The notes beneath the pieces are model-generated. The model had not been told where the DNA came from. It made no database searches and worked only from the letters and a program-made list of their open reading frames with translations. From Hymenobacter sp. IS2118 (lineage in GTDB: Bacteria; Bacteroidota; Bacteroidia; Cytophagales; Hymenobacteraceae), in contig NZ_JNLX01000011.1 of the NCBI RefSeq assembly GCF_000715495.1, positions 1 to 40,648 on the forward strand: a stretch of DNA of 40,648 nucleotides. The letters run 5' to 3'. A program made the position numbers and the translations under genes. Shown here one piece after another: positions 13,566 through 22,241 of this stretch (positions are counted from its first letter, which is position 1; each line of letters begins with the position of its first letter).

Positions 13566-16500
13566 ATGACCGATACCCACACCATCCAGCTCACGCTGAA
13601 ACCCGGCCAGCACGACGGCGACGGCCAGCGCGTGACCGAAGCCGCCGCCCGCCACCTCGGCCTGGCCACCGGCCGCGTGCGCAGCGCTGCCCTCTACACG
13701 GTGCGCTACCCGCTGAGCGAACCCCAGCTGCATGATTTCGCCACCCGCTGCCTCGCCGACCCGGTGCTGCACGACGTGCGCCTGAACGAGCTGACCGGCG
13801 CGGAAGGCTACGCTACTTACATCCTCGTGGCCCGCCGCCCCGGCGTGACCGACGACGAAGGCACTTCCGCCCAAAATGCCCTCGCCGACATCCTGAACGA
13901 GCCGCTGGATGTGCACACGCAGCACATTTTCAGCAAGAAGCTCTACCTGCTCGAACACGACCTGCCGGAAACCGACCTGCGCCGCATCGCGGAGGAGCTG
14001 CTCGGCAACAAGCTCATCAACTGGCTGGAAGTAGGCCGCGTGGCCGATGGCATCCGCGACTACACGCCCCGCCCCGGCGGCGGCGCGGAGGCCATTACCG
14101 AAGTTGTTTCGCTCACCGGCCTGAGTGACGCGGAGCTGGTGCAGCTCTCTAAGGCGAACATTTACGCGCTGAACCTGGAAGAAATGCGCGCCGTGCGCGA
14201 CTACTTCGCCGCCCCTGAAACGCAGGCCGAGCGCCAGGCAGCGAACTTGCCGGCCGACCCCACGGATTGCGAGCTGGAAATCATCGCCCAAACGTGGTCG
14301 GAGCACTGCAAGCACAAGGAATTTTCGGCCCTCATCAACTACAAAGACCTCGAAACGGGCGAGGAAAAACAGGTTGATTCGCTCTTCAAAACCTACATCA
14401 AAGACGCCACCGCGGAAGTGGACCGGCAGCTTCGCGCCAACGGCAACGACTGGCTGGTGAAGGTGTTTTCGGATAACGCCGGCGCGGTGCGCATCAACGC
14501 CGATTCGCTGTTTGTGTGGAAAGTGGAAACGCACAACTCGCCGAGCGCCATCGACCCCTACGGCGGGGCTATTACGGGCATTCTGGGCAACAACCGCGAC
14601 CCGCTGGCCACTGGCATCGGTGGCGCGCGGCTGCTGTTCAATACCAACGTGCTCTGCTTCGGCAACCCGGAGTTTGACGGGCAGCTGCTGACCGGGCAGC
14701 TGCACCCGCGCCGCATTCTGGAAGGCGTGCGCAAGGGTATTGAGGACGGCGGTAATAAGTCGGGCGTGCCCACCGTGAACGGCGCAATCGTGTTTGATGA
14801 CCGGTACGCCGGCAAGCCGCTGGTGTACTGCGGCACCGGCGCGGTGATGCCCATGCAATTCGCGGGCAAAGACTCGTGGGAGAAAAACATTGATGCCGGC
14901 GACCGCATCATCATGGCCGGGGGCCGGGTGGGCAAGGACGGCATTCACGGCGCAACGTTTTCGAGCATCGAGCTCGATGAAACCGCGCCCGCCACGGCCG
15001 TGCAAATCGGCTCGCCCATCACCCAAAAGCTGGCGATGGATTTCCTGCTGCTGGCCGCCCGCCGCGGCCTCCTGAAGTGCAGCACCGACAACGGCGCGGG
15101 CGGCCTCTCGTCCTCCGTGGGCGAGCTGGCTGGCATTTCGGGCGGCGCGGTGGTGGAGCTGGAAAAAGTGCCGCTGAAATACCCCGGCCTGCGGCCGTGG
15201 GAGATTTTTGTGAGCGAGTCGCAGGAGCGGTTTACGCTGGTGGTGGAGCCCGGCAAGATGGCCGAAATCACGGCGCTGGGCCAGGAAATGGAAGTGGAGC
15301 TGACCGATATCGGCCATTTTACTTCGGATGGTTTCCTGGATGTGCGCTTCGATGGCGCGCCGGTGGCCCGCCTTAACATGCACTTCCTGCACGAGGGCGT
15401 GCCGCGCAAAATTTTGGCAGCGGAGTGGGCCAAACCCGCCGCCGCCGAGCCGGAAATTCCGGCCGCCACTGATTACACCGAGACGCTGATGCAGCTGCTG
15501 GGCTCGCTCAATATCTGCTCGCGCGAGTCGGTTATTCGGCAGTACGACCACGAGGTGAAGGGCCGCACGATTGTGAAGCCTTTGATGGGTGCGACCGGTC
15601 AGGCCCCGCAGGACGCGGCCGTGGTACGCTTCAATTTTGAGAGCTGGGAAGGCGTGGCCGTGAGCAACGGCATCATCCCGCGCTACGGCGACTTGGATGC
15701 GTATGATATGTCGGCCGGCTCGTTTGACGAGGCCGTGCGGCAGATTATTGCGGTGGGCGGGAAGCTCCCGAACCTGACACCGGGCGACGGGATTTTCTGG
15801 TCGGTGAACGACAATTTCTGCGTGCCCGATTCGGTGTACGACGCCACCAGCAACCCCGATGGCAAGCAGAAGCTGGCCAAGCTGGTGCGCATGTGCGAAG
15901 CCCTGCGCGACGCCACGGCCGCCTACTGCATCCCGCTCACCAGCGGTAAGGACTCGATGAAAAACGACTTCAAGGCCGGCGGTGTGAAAATTTCGGTGCC
16001 GCCCACGGTGCTCTATTCGATGACGGCCAAAATGGAAGATGTGCGCCGTGCCATCACCTCCGATTTCAAGCAGGCCGATGACGTGGTGTACCTGCTCGGC
16101 GAAACCCACGACGAGCTGGGCGGCTCCGAATTCTATGCGCTGCACGGCCAGCTGGGGGCCAACGTCCCGAAGGTGGATTTCGCCAGAGCCAAGGAGCTGT
16201 ACATCCTCATCGGCGAAGCTAACGACCAGCAAATCATCCAGTCCTGCCACGACCTGAGCGACGGCGGCCTGGCCGTGGCGCTGGCTGAAACCACCTTCGG
16301 CTACGGCTACGGGGCCGAAATTGACTTGCCCGCCGCCGGCCTGCCGTTGATGCAGCAGCTGTTCTCGGAGTCGCATTCCCGCTTTGTGGCCACCGTGGCT
16401 CCGGAAGATGTGGTGGCTTTCGAGAGCATTCTGGAAGGCCGCGCCACCCGCCTGGGCCGCGTGACGGCGAACGGGGAGCTGACCGTGCGGTACGCCGGCC

Positions 16501-16616
16501 AAACCGTGTTGGCAGCCCATACCGCCGCTCTGCGCGCTGCCTGGACTAACGGGCCGGTCAACAAGCTGCTGGGAGTGGCATCGCAGGAAAGCCTTAATCA
16601 CTCAAATTCGCTCTAA
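13566..16616 (+). CDS. purL: phosphoribosylformylglycinamidine synthase, PurS-PurL fusion
   Basis: A 1016-residue enzyme that makes FGAM from FGAR with ATP and glutamine-derived ammonia. Residues about 8-90 and 108-155 look like two PurS-type modules (LTLKPGQHDGDGQRVTEAA, then THIFSKKLYL-like spacing). From about residue 230 the PurL catalytic part follows, with TWSEHCKHKEF (active-site His), KVETHNSPSAIDPYGGA, GDRIIMAGGRVGKDGIHGA, STDNGAGGLSSSVGELA and LTSGKDSMKNDF. No glutaminase domain is attached; it is the separate PurQ gene that starts 41 bases downstream. So the architecture is intermediate between the split PurS/Q/L complex and the 1300-residue single-chain enzyme. First gene of the purine run. 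Confidence 0.93.
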   Translation: MTDTHTIQLTLKPGQHDGDGQRVTEAAARHLGLATGRVRSAALYTVRYPLSEPQLHDFATRCLADPVLHDVRLNELTGAEGYATYILVARRPGVTDDEGTSAQNALADILNEPLDVHTQHIFSKKLYLLEHDLPETDLRRIAEELLGNKLINWLEVGRVADGIRDYTPRPGGGAEAITEVVSLTGLSDAELVQLSKANIYALNLEEMRAVRDYFAAPETQAERQAANLPADPTDCELEIIAQTWSEHCKHKEFSALINYKDLETGEEKQVDSLFKTYIKDATAEVDRQLRANGNDWLVKVFSDNAGAVRINADSLFVWKVETHNSPSAIDPYGGAITGILGNNRDPLATGIGGARLLFNTNVLCFGNPEFDGQLLTGQLHPRRILEGVRKGIEDGGNKSGVPTVNGAIVFDDRYAGKPLVYCGTGAVMPMQFAGKDSWEKNIDAGDRIIMAGGRVGKDGIHGATFSSIELDETAPATAVQIGSPITQKLAMDFLLLAARRGLLKCSTDNGAGGLSSSVGELAGISGGAVVELEKVPLKYPGLRPWEIFVSESQERFTLVVEPGKMAEITALGQEMEVELTDIGHFTSDGFLDVRFDGAPVARLNMHFLHEGVPRKILAAEWAKPAAAEPEIPAATDYTETLMQLLGSLNICSRESVIRQYDHEVKGRTIVKPLMGATGQAPQDAAVVRFNFESWEGVAVSNGIIPRYGDLDAYDMSAGSFDEAVRQIIAVGGKLPNLTPGDGIFWSVNDNFCVPDSVYDATSNPDGKQKLAKLVRMCEALRDATAAYCIPLTSGKDSMKNDFKAGGVKISVPPTVLYSMTAKMEDVRRAITSDFKQADDVVYLLGETHDELGGSEFYALHGQLGANVPKVDFARAKELYILIGEANDQQIIQSCHDLSDGGLAVALAETTFGYGYGAEIDLPAAGLPLMQQLFSESHSRFVATVAPEDVVAFESILEGRATRLGRVTANGELTVRYAGQTVLAAHTAALRAAWTNGPVNKLLGVASQESLNHSNSL

Positions 16617-16657
16617 AAGCACAAGACTCTTTTCCATTGGCCCAAAAGACTTTTGAA

Positions 16658-17593
16658 ATGGCACAAGACGCGGCTCAGGGAGCACATAAAGTTCAATCGG
16701 AAGCACAAACCGGCGCGGCCCATGCCAGCGGCACGGTGCGGGCGCTTATTCTGACGGGCTTCGGTATAAACTGCGAGGAAGAATTCGCCGCGGCCTACCG
16801 TTTGGCCGGCGCGGAAGCAACCATCGTGCACCTCAACCAGGTGCTGCACGGACAGGTGAGCATTCACGATTTCGATATTCTGAACTTCCCCGGCGGCTTC
16901 AGCTTCGGCGACGACCTGGGTTCGGGGGTGGTGCTGGCCAACAAGCTGCGCTACCGCCAAACCAGCACAGACGGCCGCACCCTGCTCGACGACATCCGGC
17001 AATTCATCGCCGCTGGCAAGTTCGTGCTGGGCATCTGCAACGGTTTTCAGGTGCTGGTGAAGCTGGGCCTGCTGCCCAACCTGGGCGGCAACGTGGTGCC
17101 CGAAGTGACGCTGACCCACAACGCCAGCGGCCGCTACGAAGACCGGTGGGTAACGCTCCGCGTGAACCCCGCCTCGCGCACGCCCTTCCTCACCGGTATC
17201 GACCGGCTGGAAGTGCCCGTGCGCCACGGCGAGGGCCGGCTGGTAATTCCCGATGCCGCCACCCGTGCCGCCATCGAAGCCGCTGGGCTGAACTGCCTGA
17301 GCTACATCGATGCCAACGGCGCCGGCACCAGCGAATACCCCCTCAACCCGAACGGTGCCGACCTGAACTGCGCCGGCCTCACGGACCCCACGGGCCAGGT
17401 TTTTGGACTAATGCCGCATCCCGAGGCCTTTTTATCGGCCTACAACCACCCGGACTGGGCCCGGCGGCGGCGGCTGAACCCGGATGCTTCGGAGGAAGGG
17501 GCGGGGCTGCAGATTTTCAAGAATATCGTGGCGCATATCGCCCAAAAGAACACTTCTACGGCACCCGCCGGGCAACTCGCCAACCAACACTAG
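16658..17593 (+). CDS. purQ: FGAM synthase glutaminase subunit
   Basis: A 311-residue class-I glutamine amidotransferase that supplies ammonia to PurL. The nucleophile is Cys in VLGICNGFQVLVKLGLLP, and the catalytic His-Glu pair is in LMPHPEAFLS. FPGGFSFGDDLGSG near residue 80 is characteristic of PurQ. The protein is longer than the usual 225-260 residues, with an extra 25 or so residues at the N-terminus and an extended C-terminus, as in other Bacteroidota stand-alone PurQ proteins. The ATG at 16658 is used; an in-frame TTG at 16637 would add seven residues. It follows purL by 41 bases and precedes purC by 21. Confidence 0.93.
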   Translation: MAQDAAQGAHKVQSEAQTGAAHASGTVRALILTGFGINCEEEFAAAYRLAGAEATIVHLNQVLHGQVSIHDFDILNFPGGFSFGDDLGSGVVLANKLRYRQTSTDGRTLLDDIRQFIAAGKFVLGICNGFQVLVKLGLLPNLGGNVVPEVTLTHNASGRYEDRWVTLRVNPASRTPFLTGIDRLEVPVRHGEGRLVIPDAATRAAIEAAGLNCLSYIDANGAGTSEYPLNPNGADLNCAGLTDPTGQVFGLMPHPEAFLSAYNHPDWARRRRLNPDASEEGAGLQIFKNIVAHIAQKNTSTAPAGQLANQH

Positions 17594-17614
17594 CCTCTTC
17601 CAGAAACGCAGCTA

Positions 17615-18565
17615 ATGAACACCCTCACGCACTTCGCCTCCCCCCAACTGCCCCTGCTGCACCGCGGCAAAGTGCGCGACAGCCTGCGTGCGCCCTCCGG
17701 TGACCGTCTCATCGTCGTGACCGACCGCCTCTCGGCCTTCGATAGCGTGCTGGAAACGGCTATCCCGCACAAAGGCGCGGTGCTGAACTGCCTGGCCAAT
17801 TTCTGGTTCGAAAAGACGGCCCACATCATTCCGAACCACGTTATTAAGCTGGTTGACGCCAACGCCATGCTGGTGAAGGAGGCCGAGCCCATTAAGGTGG
17901 AAATGGTGGTGCGCCACTATCTCACGGGCTCGATGTGGCGCGGCTACCAGGCCGGCCAGCGCACGTTTTCGGGCGTGACGGTGCCCGACGGCCTGACCAA
18001 GCACCAGCCCTTCCCGGAGCCTATCGTGACGCCTACTACCAAGGAGGAATCGGACCGCGAAATCACCCCTGAAAACCTCGTGAGCGAAGGCTGGGTGAGC
18101 CAGTTGCTTTACGACCAGATGAAGGAAAAGTCGCTGGCGCTGTTCAAAGTAGGTTCGGAGCTGTTGTCGACCAAAGGCATCATTCTGGTCGATACCAAAT
18201 ATGAGTTTGGCCTGCTGAATGGCGAGCTGATTCTTATTGATGAGATGCACACGCCCGATTCGTCGCGGTTCTGGAGCGCCGAGGACTACGCCCGCAACCC
18301 CGAAACGGCCGAGCAGATGGACAAGGAATATGTCCGCCAGTGGCTGATTGCCAACAAGAAAGACGGCCAGTATCCCCGCGCCCTCACCCCGGAAGTGGCT
18401 CAGGAAGCCAGCCGCCGCTACCTCGATATCTACGAGCGCATCACCGGCACTGCCCTGCCCTCCGCCGAACCCAAAACGACCGACGCACCCCACACCGGCC
18501 GCCAGGATACCCACGCCCGCCTGCTGGCCAACCTCGTGCAGGCCGGCCTCCTAAAAGAAGCTTGA
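17615..18565 (+). CDS. purC: SAICAR synthetase
   Basis: A 316-residue ATP-dependent ligase that joins CAIR and aspartate to make SAICAR. Family motifs: LLHRGKVRDSL (nucleotide-binding Gly/Lys), VVTDRLSAFDSVL, VEMVVRHYLTGSMWRGYQ, GIILVDTKYEFGL and LILIDEMHTPDSSRFW (metal and substrate). The length of about 300 residues places it in the longer, yeast Ade1-like subfamily rather than the 240-residue E. coli type. It ends 3 bases before purD, indicating close coupling. Confidence 0.94.
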   Translation: MNTLTHFASPQLPLLHRGKVRDSLRAPSGDRLIVVTDRLSAFDSVLETAIPHKGAVLNCLANFWFEKTAHIIPNHVIKLVDANAMLVKEAEPIKVEMVVRHYLTGSMWRGYQAGQRTFSGVTVPDGLTKHQPFPEPIVTPTTKEESDREITPENLVSEGWVSQLLYDQMKEKSLALFKVGSELLSTKGIILVDTKYEFGLLNGELILIDEMHTPDSSRFWSAEDYARNPETAEQMDKEYVRQWLIANKKDGQYPRALTPEVAQEASRRYLDIYERITGTALPSAEPKTTDAPHTGRQDTHARLLANLVQAGLLKEA

Positions 18566-18568
18566 ACG

Positions 18569-19858
18569 ATGTCGAACAATAAAACCCTTCTTCTCCTCGG
18601 CTCCGGCGCGCGCGAGCACGCCCTGGCCGAAAAGCTGACCCGCGACGGGGCCACGGTGCACGTGCTGCCCGGCAACGCCGGCATCCCTAACAGTAACCCC
18701 GAAATCGACCCGCTGGATTTTGAAGCGGTGAAAGCCTTCGCGCAGGCCCACGATTCCAAGCTGATTGTGGTGGGGCCGGAGGCGCCGCTGGCGGCCGGCA
18801 TCACCGACTTTTTCGCCGGGTCCGACATCCAGGTTTTTGGCCCGACCCGCTCGGCGGCGCGGCTGGAAAGCTCGAAGGTGTGGAGCAAGGAATTCATGCG
18901 CCGCCACGGCGTGGCTACGGCGCAGGCCTGGCCGTTCCGCAGCGACAACATTGCCGAGGCCCGCGTGAAAGCGGCCGAGCTGGGTGGGCACGTAGTGGTG
19001 AAATACGACGGCCTGGCCGCCGGCAAGGGCGTGTACGTGTGCGCCTCGCCGGAAGAAGCGGAAGCGGCTTTCGATGATTTGCAGACGAGCTATTCGGGCT
19101 GGTTCTCCTTCTTGCTGGAAGAAAAGCTGACTGGTCCTGAAATCAGCATCATCGGCCTCACCGATGGCCATGTGATTCGCCTGCTGGCCACTTCGCAGGA
19201 CCACAAGCAGCTGCTGGCCGGCGACCTCGGCCCCAACACCGGCGGCATGGGCGCCTACTGCCCCGTGCCCTTCGCCGACGACAACGTGCTGGCCACCATT
19301 CGCCGCGACATCATCGACCCCACCCTGCGCGGGCTGCAACACGAGCAGTTCGAGTTCCGGGGCTTCCTCTATTTCGGTGTCATGATCACGCCCACCGGCC
19401 CCAAGCTGCTGGAATACAATGTGCGCCTTGGCGACCCCGAAGCCGAAGTGCTACTGCCCGCGCTGGACAGCAGCCTGCTCGATTTGATTGAAGGCACGCT
19501 CAACGGGACGCTTTCGCGGCAGGGCGTGGTGCAGCGGCCGGGTGCGTTCGTGGGCGTGGTGCTGGCTTCGGGCGGCTACCCGGTTTCCGGGTTTCCCACG
19601 GGTTTTCCCATCACCGGCCTCGATAATTTGCCGGCCGGCGTGCAGGCCTACCACGGTGCCACCCGGCACGACGCCGCCGGCCAACTCGTAACCAATGGCG
19701 GCCGCGTGCTCGTGCTCACCGCCCACGGCCAGGATTTGTCCGAAGCCACTGCCCGCGCCTACGAAGCGTGCCGCGTCGTCAGCTTTCAGGATATGTACGT
19801 GCGAACCGACATTGCCCAGCGCCCGGCGCCGGTCCTGACGCAGGCAGTTGTAAATTGA
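18569..19858 (+). CDS. purD: phosphoribosylamine-glycine ligase (GAR synthetase)
   Basis: A 429-residue ATP-grasp enzyme that makes GAR from phosphoribosylamine and glycine, the second step of purine synthesis. Visible are the N-terminal Rossmann motif LLLGSGAREHALAEKL, VVGPEAPLAAGITDFF, the ATP-grasp loop VVKYDGLAAGKGVYV, the substrate segment GPNTGGMGAYCPVP and the metal-binding LLEYNVRLGDPEAEVLLP. Length and order match the family. Three bases separate it from purC. Confidence 0.95.
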   Translation: MSNNKTLLLLGSGAREHALAEKLTRDGATVHVLPGNAGIPNSNPEIDPLDFEAVKAFAQAHDSKLIVVGPEAPLAAGITDFFAGSDIQVFGPTRSAARLESSKVWSKEFMRRHGVATAQAWPFRSDNIAEARVKAAELGGHVVVKYDGLAAGKGVYVCASPEEAEAAFDDLQTSYSGWFSFLLEEKLTGPEISIIGLTDGHVIRLLATSQDHKQLLAGDLGPNTGGMGAYCPVPFADDNVLATIRRDIIDPTLRGLQHEQFEFRGFLYFGVMITPTGPKLLEYNVRLGDPEAEVLLPALDSSLLDLIEGTLNGTLSRQGVVQRPGAFVGVVLASGGYPVSGFPTGFPITGLDNLPAGVQAYHGATRHDAAGQLVTNGGRVLVLTAHGQDLSEATARAYEACRVVSFQDMYVRTDIAQRPAPVLTQAVVN

Positions 19859-19934
19859 AGCTGAGAGTAGGTTATTCTGCCAGCCCCATCAACATTCCAA
19901 TCCCTTGATACCCGAAGCAAAGTCCAACGTCACC

Positions 19935-20576
19935 ATGCTTCTCACTGCTTTTGAGCAAAGTGGGCTGGCGGCTCTCGTCCGCAAGGGCGACGCCGGGCCG
20001 GCCCGGCTGGCCATCCTGCTTTCGGGCCGGGGCTCGAACATGCTGGCGTTGCTCGAAGCCACTAAAACCGGCGTACTACACGGGCTGGCCGAAGTGGTGG
20101 TGGTATTCAGCAACAAGCCCGATGCGCCGGGGCTGGCCTTTGCGCAGGAGCATGGCTGCCCCACGGCTGCGCTGCCCAGCCAGGGCCGCAAGCGCGAAAC
20201 ATTCGATGCCGAAGCCGCCGCGCTGCTCCAGCAGTATCAGCCCGACTTCGTGGTGCTGGCGGGCTACATGCGGATTCTCTCGCCGGCCTTCATTCAGCCG
20301 TTTGCGGGCCGCATCCTCAACATTCACCCCGCCGACACCCAGCAGCACCAGGGCTTGCACGCCTACGAATGGGCCTTCGAAAATCAGCTCCCCGAAACTA
20401 AAATCACCGTGCATCTCGTGGACGAAGGCCTCGATACCGGCCCCATTCTGGCCCAGCAAACCGTGGATTTACGCGGGGCTGATACGCTGGCGGAAGTGGA
20501 GCGCCGCGGCCTTGCCGTGGAGCACGCGCTATACGCCCAGGCCCTGGCGGGCCTAATTAAAAATTATGAATTATGA
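19935..20576 (+). CDS. purN: phosphoribosylglycinamide formyltransferase
   Basis: A 213-residue enzyme that transfers formyl from 10-formyl-THF to GAR to give FGAR. Motifs: ILLSGRGSNMLALLEA (phosphate loop), VVFSNKPDAPGLAFA, FVVLAGYMRILSP, the catalytic segment ILNIHPAD and HLVDEGLDTGPIL (catalytic Asp). The stretch after the catalytic His is PADTQQHQGLHAYEWAF instead of the usual PSLLPxxxG, so this is a variant subfamily. The ATG at 19935 is used; a TTG 30 bases upstream would also be in frame. The last codons (IKNYEL, TGA) lie inside an AT-rich palindromic repeat, so the terminal residues may come from the repeat. Confidence 0.88.
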   Translation: MLLTAFEQSGLAALVRKGDAGPARLAILLSGRGSNMLALLEATKTGVLHGLAEVVVVFSNKPDAPGLAFAQEHGCPTAALPSQGRKRETFDAEAAALLQQYQPDFVVLAGYMRILSPAFIQPFAGRILNIHPADTQQHQGLHAYEWAFENQLPETKITVHLVDEGLDTGPILAQQTVDLRGADTLAEVERRGLAVEHALYAQALAGLIKNYEL

Positions 20577-20664
20577 ATTAAAAATGGCAGTGGTCGCTGC
20601 TTTCAAGCGCCACTGCGAATTCATGACTAGTAATTTTTAATTTTTAATTCATAATTTTTAATTA
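20555..20664. repeat. AT-rich palindromic repeat, copy 1 (purN-purF)
   Basis: TAATTAAAAATTATGAATTA at about 20554 on the left is mirrored by TAATTCATAATTTTTAATTA on the right (about 20644-20663). Inside is a second stem, GCAGTGG (20587-20593) with CCACTGC (20609-20615 region). The purN stop codon lies in the left arm. Another copy is at 28675-28755. Confidence 0.75.
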
Positions 20665-20676
20665 ACGCAAAGCGCC

Positions 20677-22176
20677 ATGTGCGGAATAGTAGGTTTTCAC
20701 GGTCCCGATAATGTGGTGGCCGACATGATAATTGGCCTCACCGCCCTCCAGCACCGGGGGCAGGATGCGGCCGGTATCGCCACCTTCGACGGCACCGCTT
20801 TCCACCTCTGCAAGGGCCAGGGGTTGGTGAACGACGTATTCAAGCCCAAGCACGTGAAGAAGCTCAAGGGCCATACCGGCATCGGCCACGTGCGCTACAC
20901 CACCCAGGGTGCCAACGACTCGGACCTGGCCCAGCCCTTCACCACCAGCTACCCGTTTGGGCTTGCTATGGTGCACAATGGCAACGTCATCAACTTCCGC
21001 GACGTGGCCAAACGCCTGCACGAGAAGTACCACGTGCTGCCCAAAACCACCAACGACCTGGAGCTTATCATGTACACCTTCGCCTCGGAGCTGCGCGTGA
21101 AAAACCTCGACAACCTGAGCGTGGTGGATATTTTCGACGCCGTGGAAACCACCCAGGAGCTGGTGAAGGGCGCGTATTCCACCATCACCCTCATTGCCGG
21201 CCACGGCCTGCTGGCCTTTACCGACCCGCTCGGCATCCGGCCGCTGGTGCTGGGCCGCCGCGACACGCCTAACGGCCCGGTGTGGGCTTTCGCCTCCGAG
21301 AGTACCTGCTTCGATTTTCTGGGCTTCGAGTTTGTGAAAAACGTGGGTCCCGGCCAGGCTATTTTCATCGACAATAAATTCGAGGCGCACTTCAAAAACC
21401 CGTACAGTACGCCCAAAAAATTCTGCGCTTTTGAGCAGATTTACTTCGCCCGCGAAGACTCCGTGATTCACGGACGGCTGGTGGCGCGGGAGCGCGTGCG
21501 CCTGGGTAAGCGCCTGGCCCGCAAGGTGGCCGACGCCGGCCTCAAGCCCGATATGGTGATTGACGTGCCCAGCTCGGGCTATTTCGCCGCCTCCGGGCTA
21601 GCCGAGGCCATTGGTGTGCCCTACCGCCGCGCCCTGGTGAAAAACAACCACATGGGCCGCTCCTTCATCGTGCCCACCCAAGCCGGCCGCGAGGATGTGG
21701 TGAAGAAAAAGCTCAACCCCATCCGCGAGTTCGTGGCTGGCAAAAAAGTGGCCGTGGTGGACGACAGTATCGTGCGCGGCACCACCTCGCGCCGCATCGT
21801 GCGCCTGCTGCGCGAGGCCGGCGCTACCGAGGTGTACTTTATTTCGAGCGCGCCGCCCATTGTGTCGCCCTGCATCTACGGCATCGACATGGCCATGAGC
21901 ACCGAGCTGATTGCGGCCAACTACACGGAAGACGAAATCTGCCGCCATATCGAAGCCGACCGGGTGATATACCAGGATTTGGAGGATTTAGAAGAGCTGT
22001 TCTCGGAGGAAAAAGGCCACGGCGGCAGCTGCTTCGCCTGCTTCAGCGGTAAGTACCCCACCGGCGACGTGACGCACTACCTGCGCCACATTCAGGAGGA
22101 GCGCGCCAGCCACCGGACCAACAAAAAGGACAAGAAATCGGTGAGTGCGAAAGCGCCCGCGCCTACGGAGCACTAA
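20677..22176 (+). CDS. purF: amidophosphoribosyltransferase
   Basis: A 499-residue enzyme that commits PRPP and glutamine to purine synthesis. After removal of Met the N-terminal Cys (MCGIVGFHG) is the glutaminase nucleophile, so there is no propeptide. Other features: LTALQHRGQDAAGI, IGHVRYTTQG, MVHNGNVINF, and the PRPP-binding motif KVAVVDDSIVRGTTSRRIVRLL. The C-terminus has GGSCFACFSGKYPTGDV, a Cys pair, followed by a Lys-rich tail. It starts just after the AT-rich repeat. Confidence 0.94.
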   Translation: MCGIVGFHGPDNVVADMIIGLTALQHRGQDAAGIATFDGTAFHLCKGQGLVNDVFKPKHVKKLKGHTGIGHVRYTTQGANDSDLAQPFTTSYPFGLAMVHNGNVINFRDVAKRLHEKYHVLPKTTNDLELIMYTFASELRVKNLDNLSVVDIFDAVETTQELVKGAYSTITLIAGHGLLAFTDPLGIRPLVLGRRDTPNGPVWAFASESTCFDFLGFEFVKNVGPGQAIFIDNKFEAHFKNPYSTPKKFCAFEQIYFAREDSVIHGRLVARERVRLGKRLARKVADAGLKPDMVIDVPSSGYFAASGLAEAIGVPYRRALVKNNHMGRSFIVPTQAGREDVVKKKLNPIREFVAGKKVAVVDDSIVRGTTSRRIVRLLREAGATEVYFISSAPPIVSPCIYGIDMAMSTELIAANYTEDEICRHIEADRVIYQDLEDLEELFSEEKGHGGSCFACFSGKYPTGDVTHYLRHIQEERASHRTNKKDKKSVSAKAPAPTEH

Positions 22177-22241
22177 GTAACAAGTGAGAGGACGAACAAA
22201 CTCCCCTGCTCATCTGAGGAGGGGACTCTGTTCCAACTCCT

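Noticed and set aside
13548..16601. Very long open frame on the minus strand across purL (about 1017 codons)
   Set aside because: It is a shadow of the GC-rich purL gene: composition is dominated by His, Arg, Gly and Val as expected from antisense of GC-biased codons, with no domain, while the plus strand is clearly PurL.
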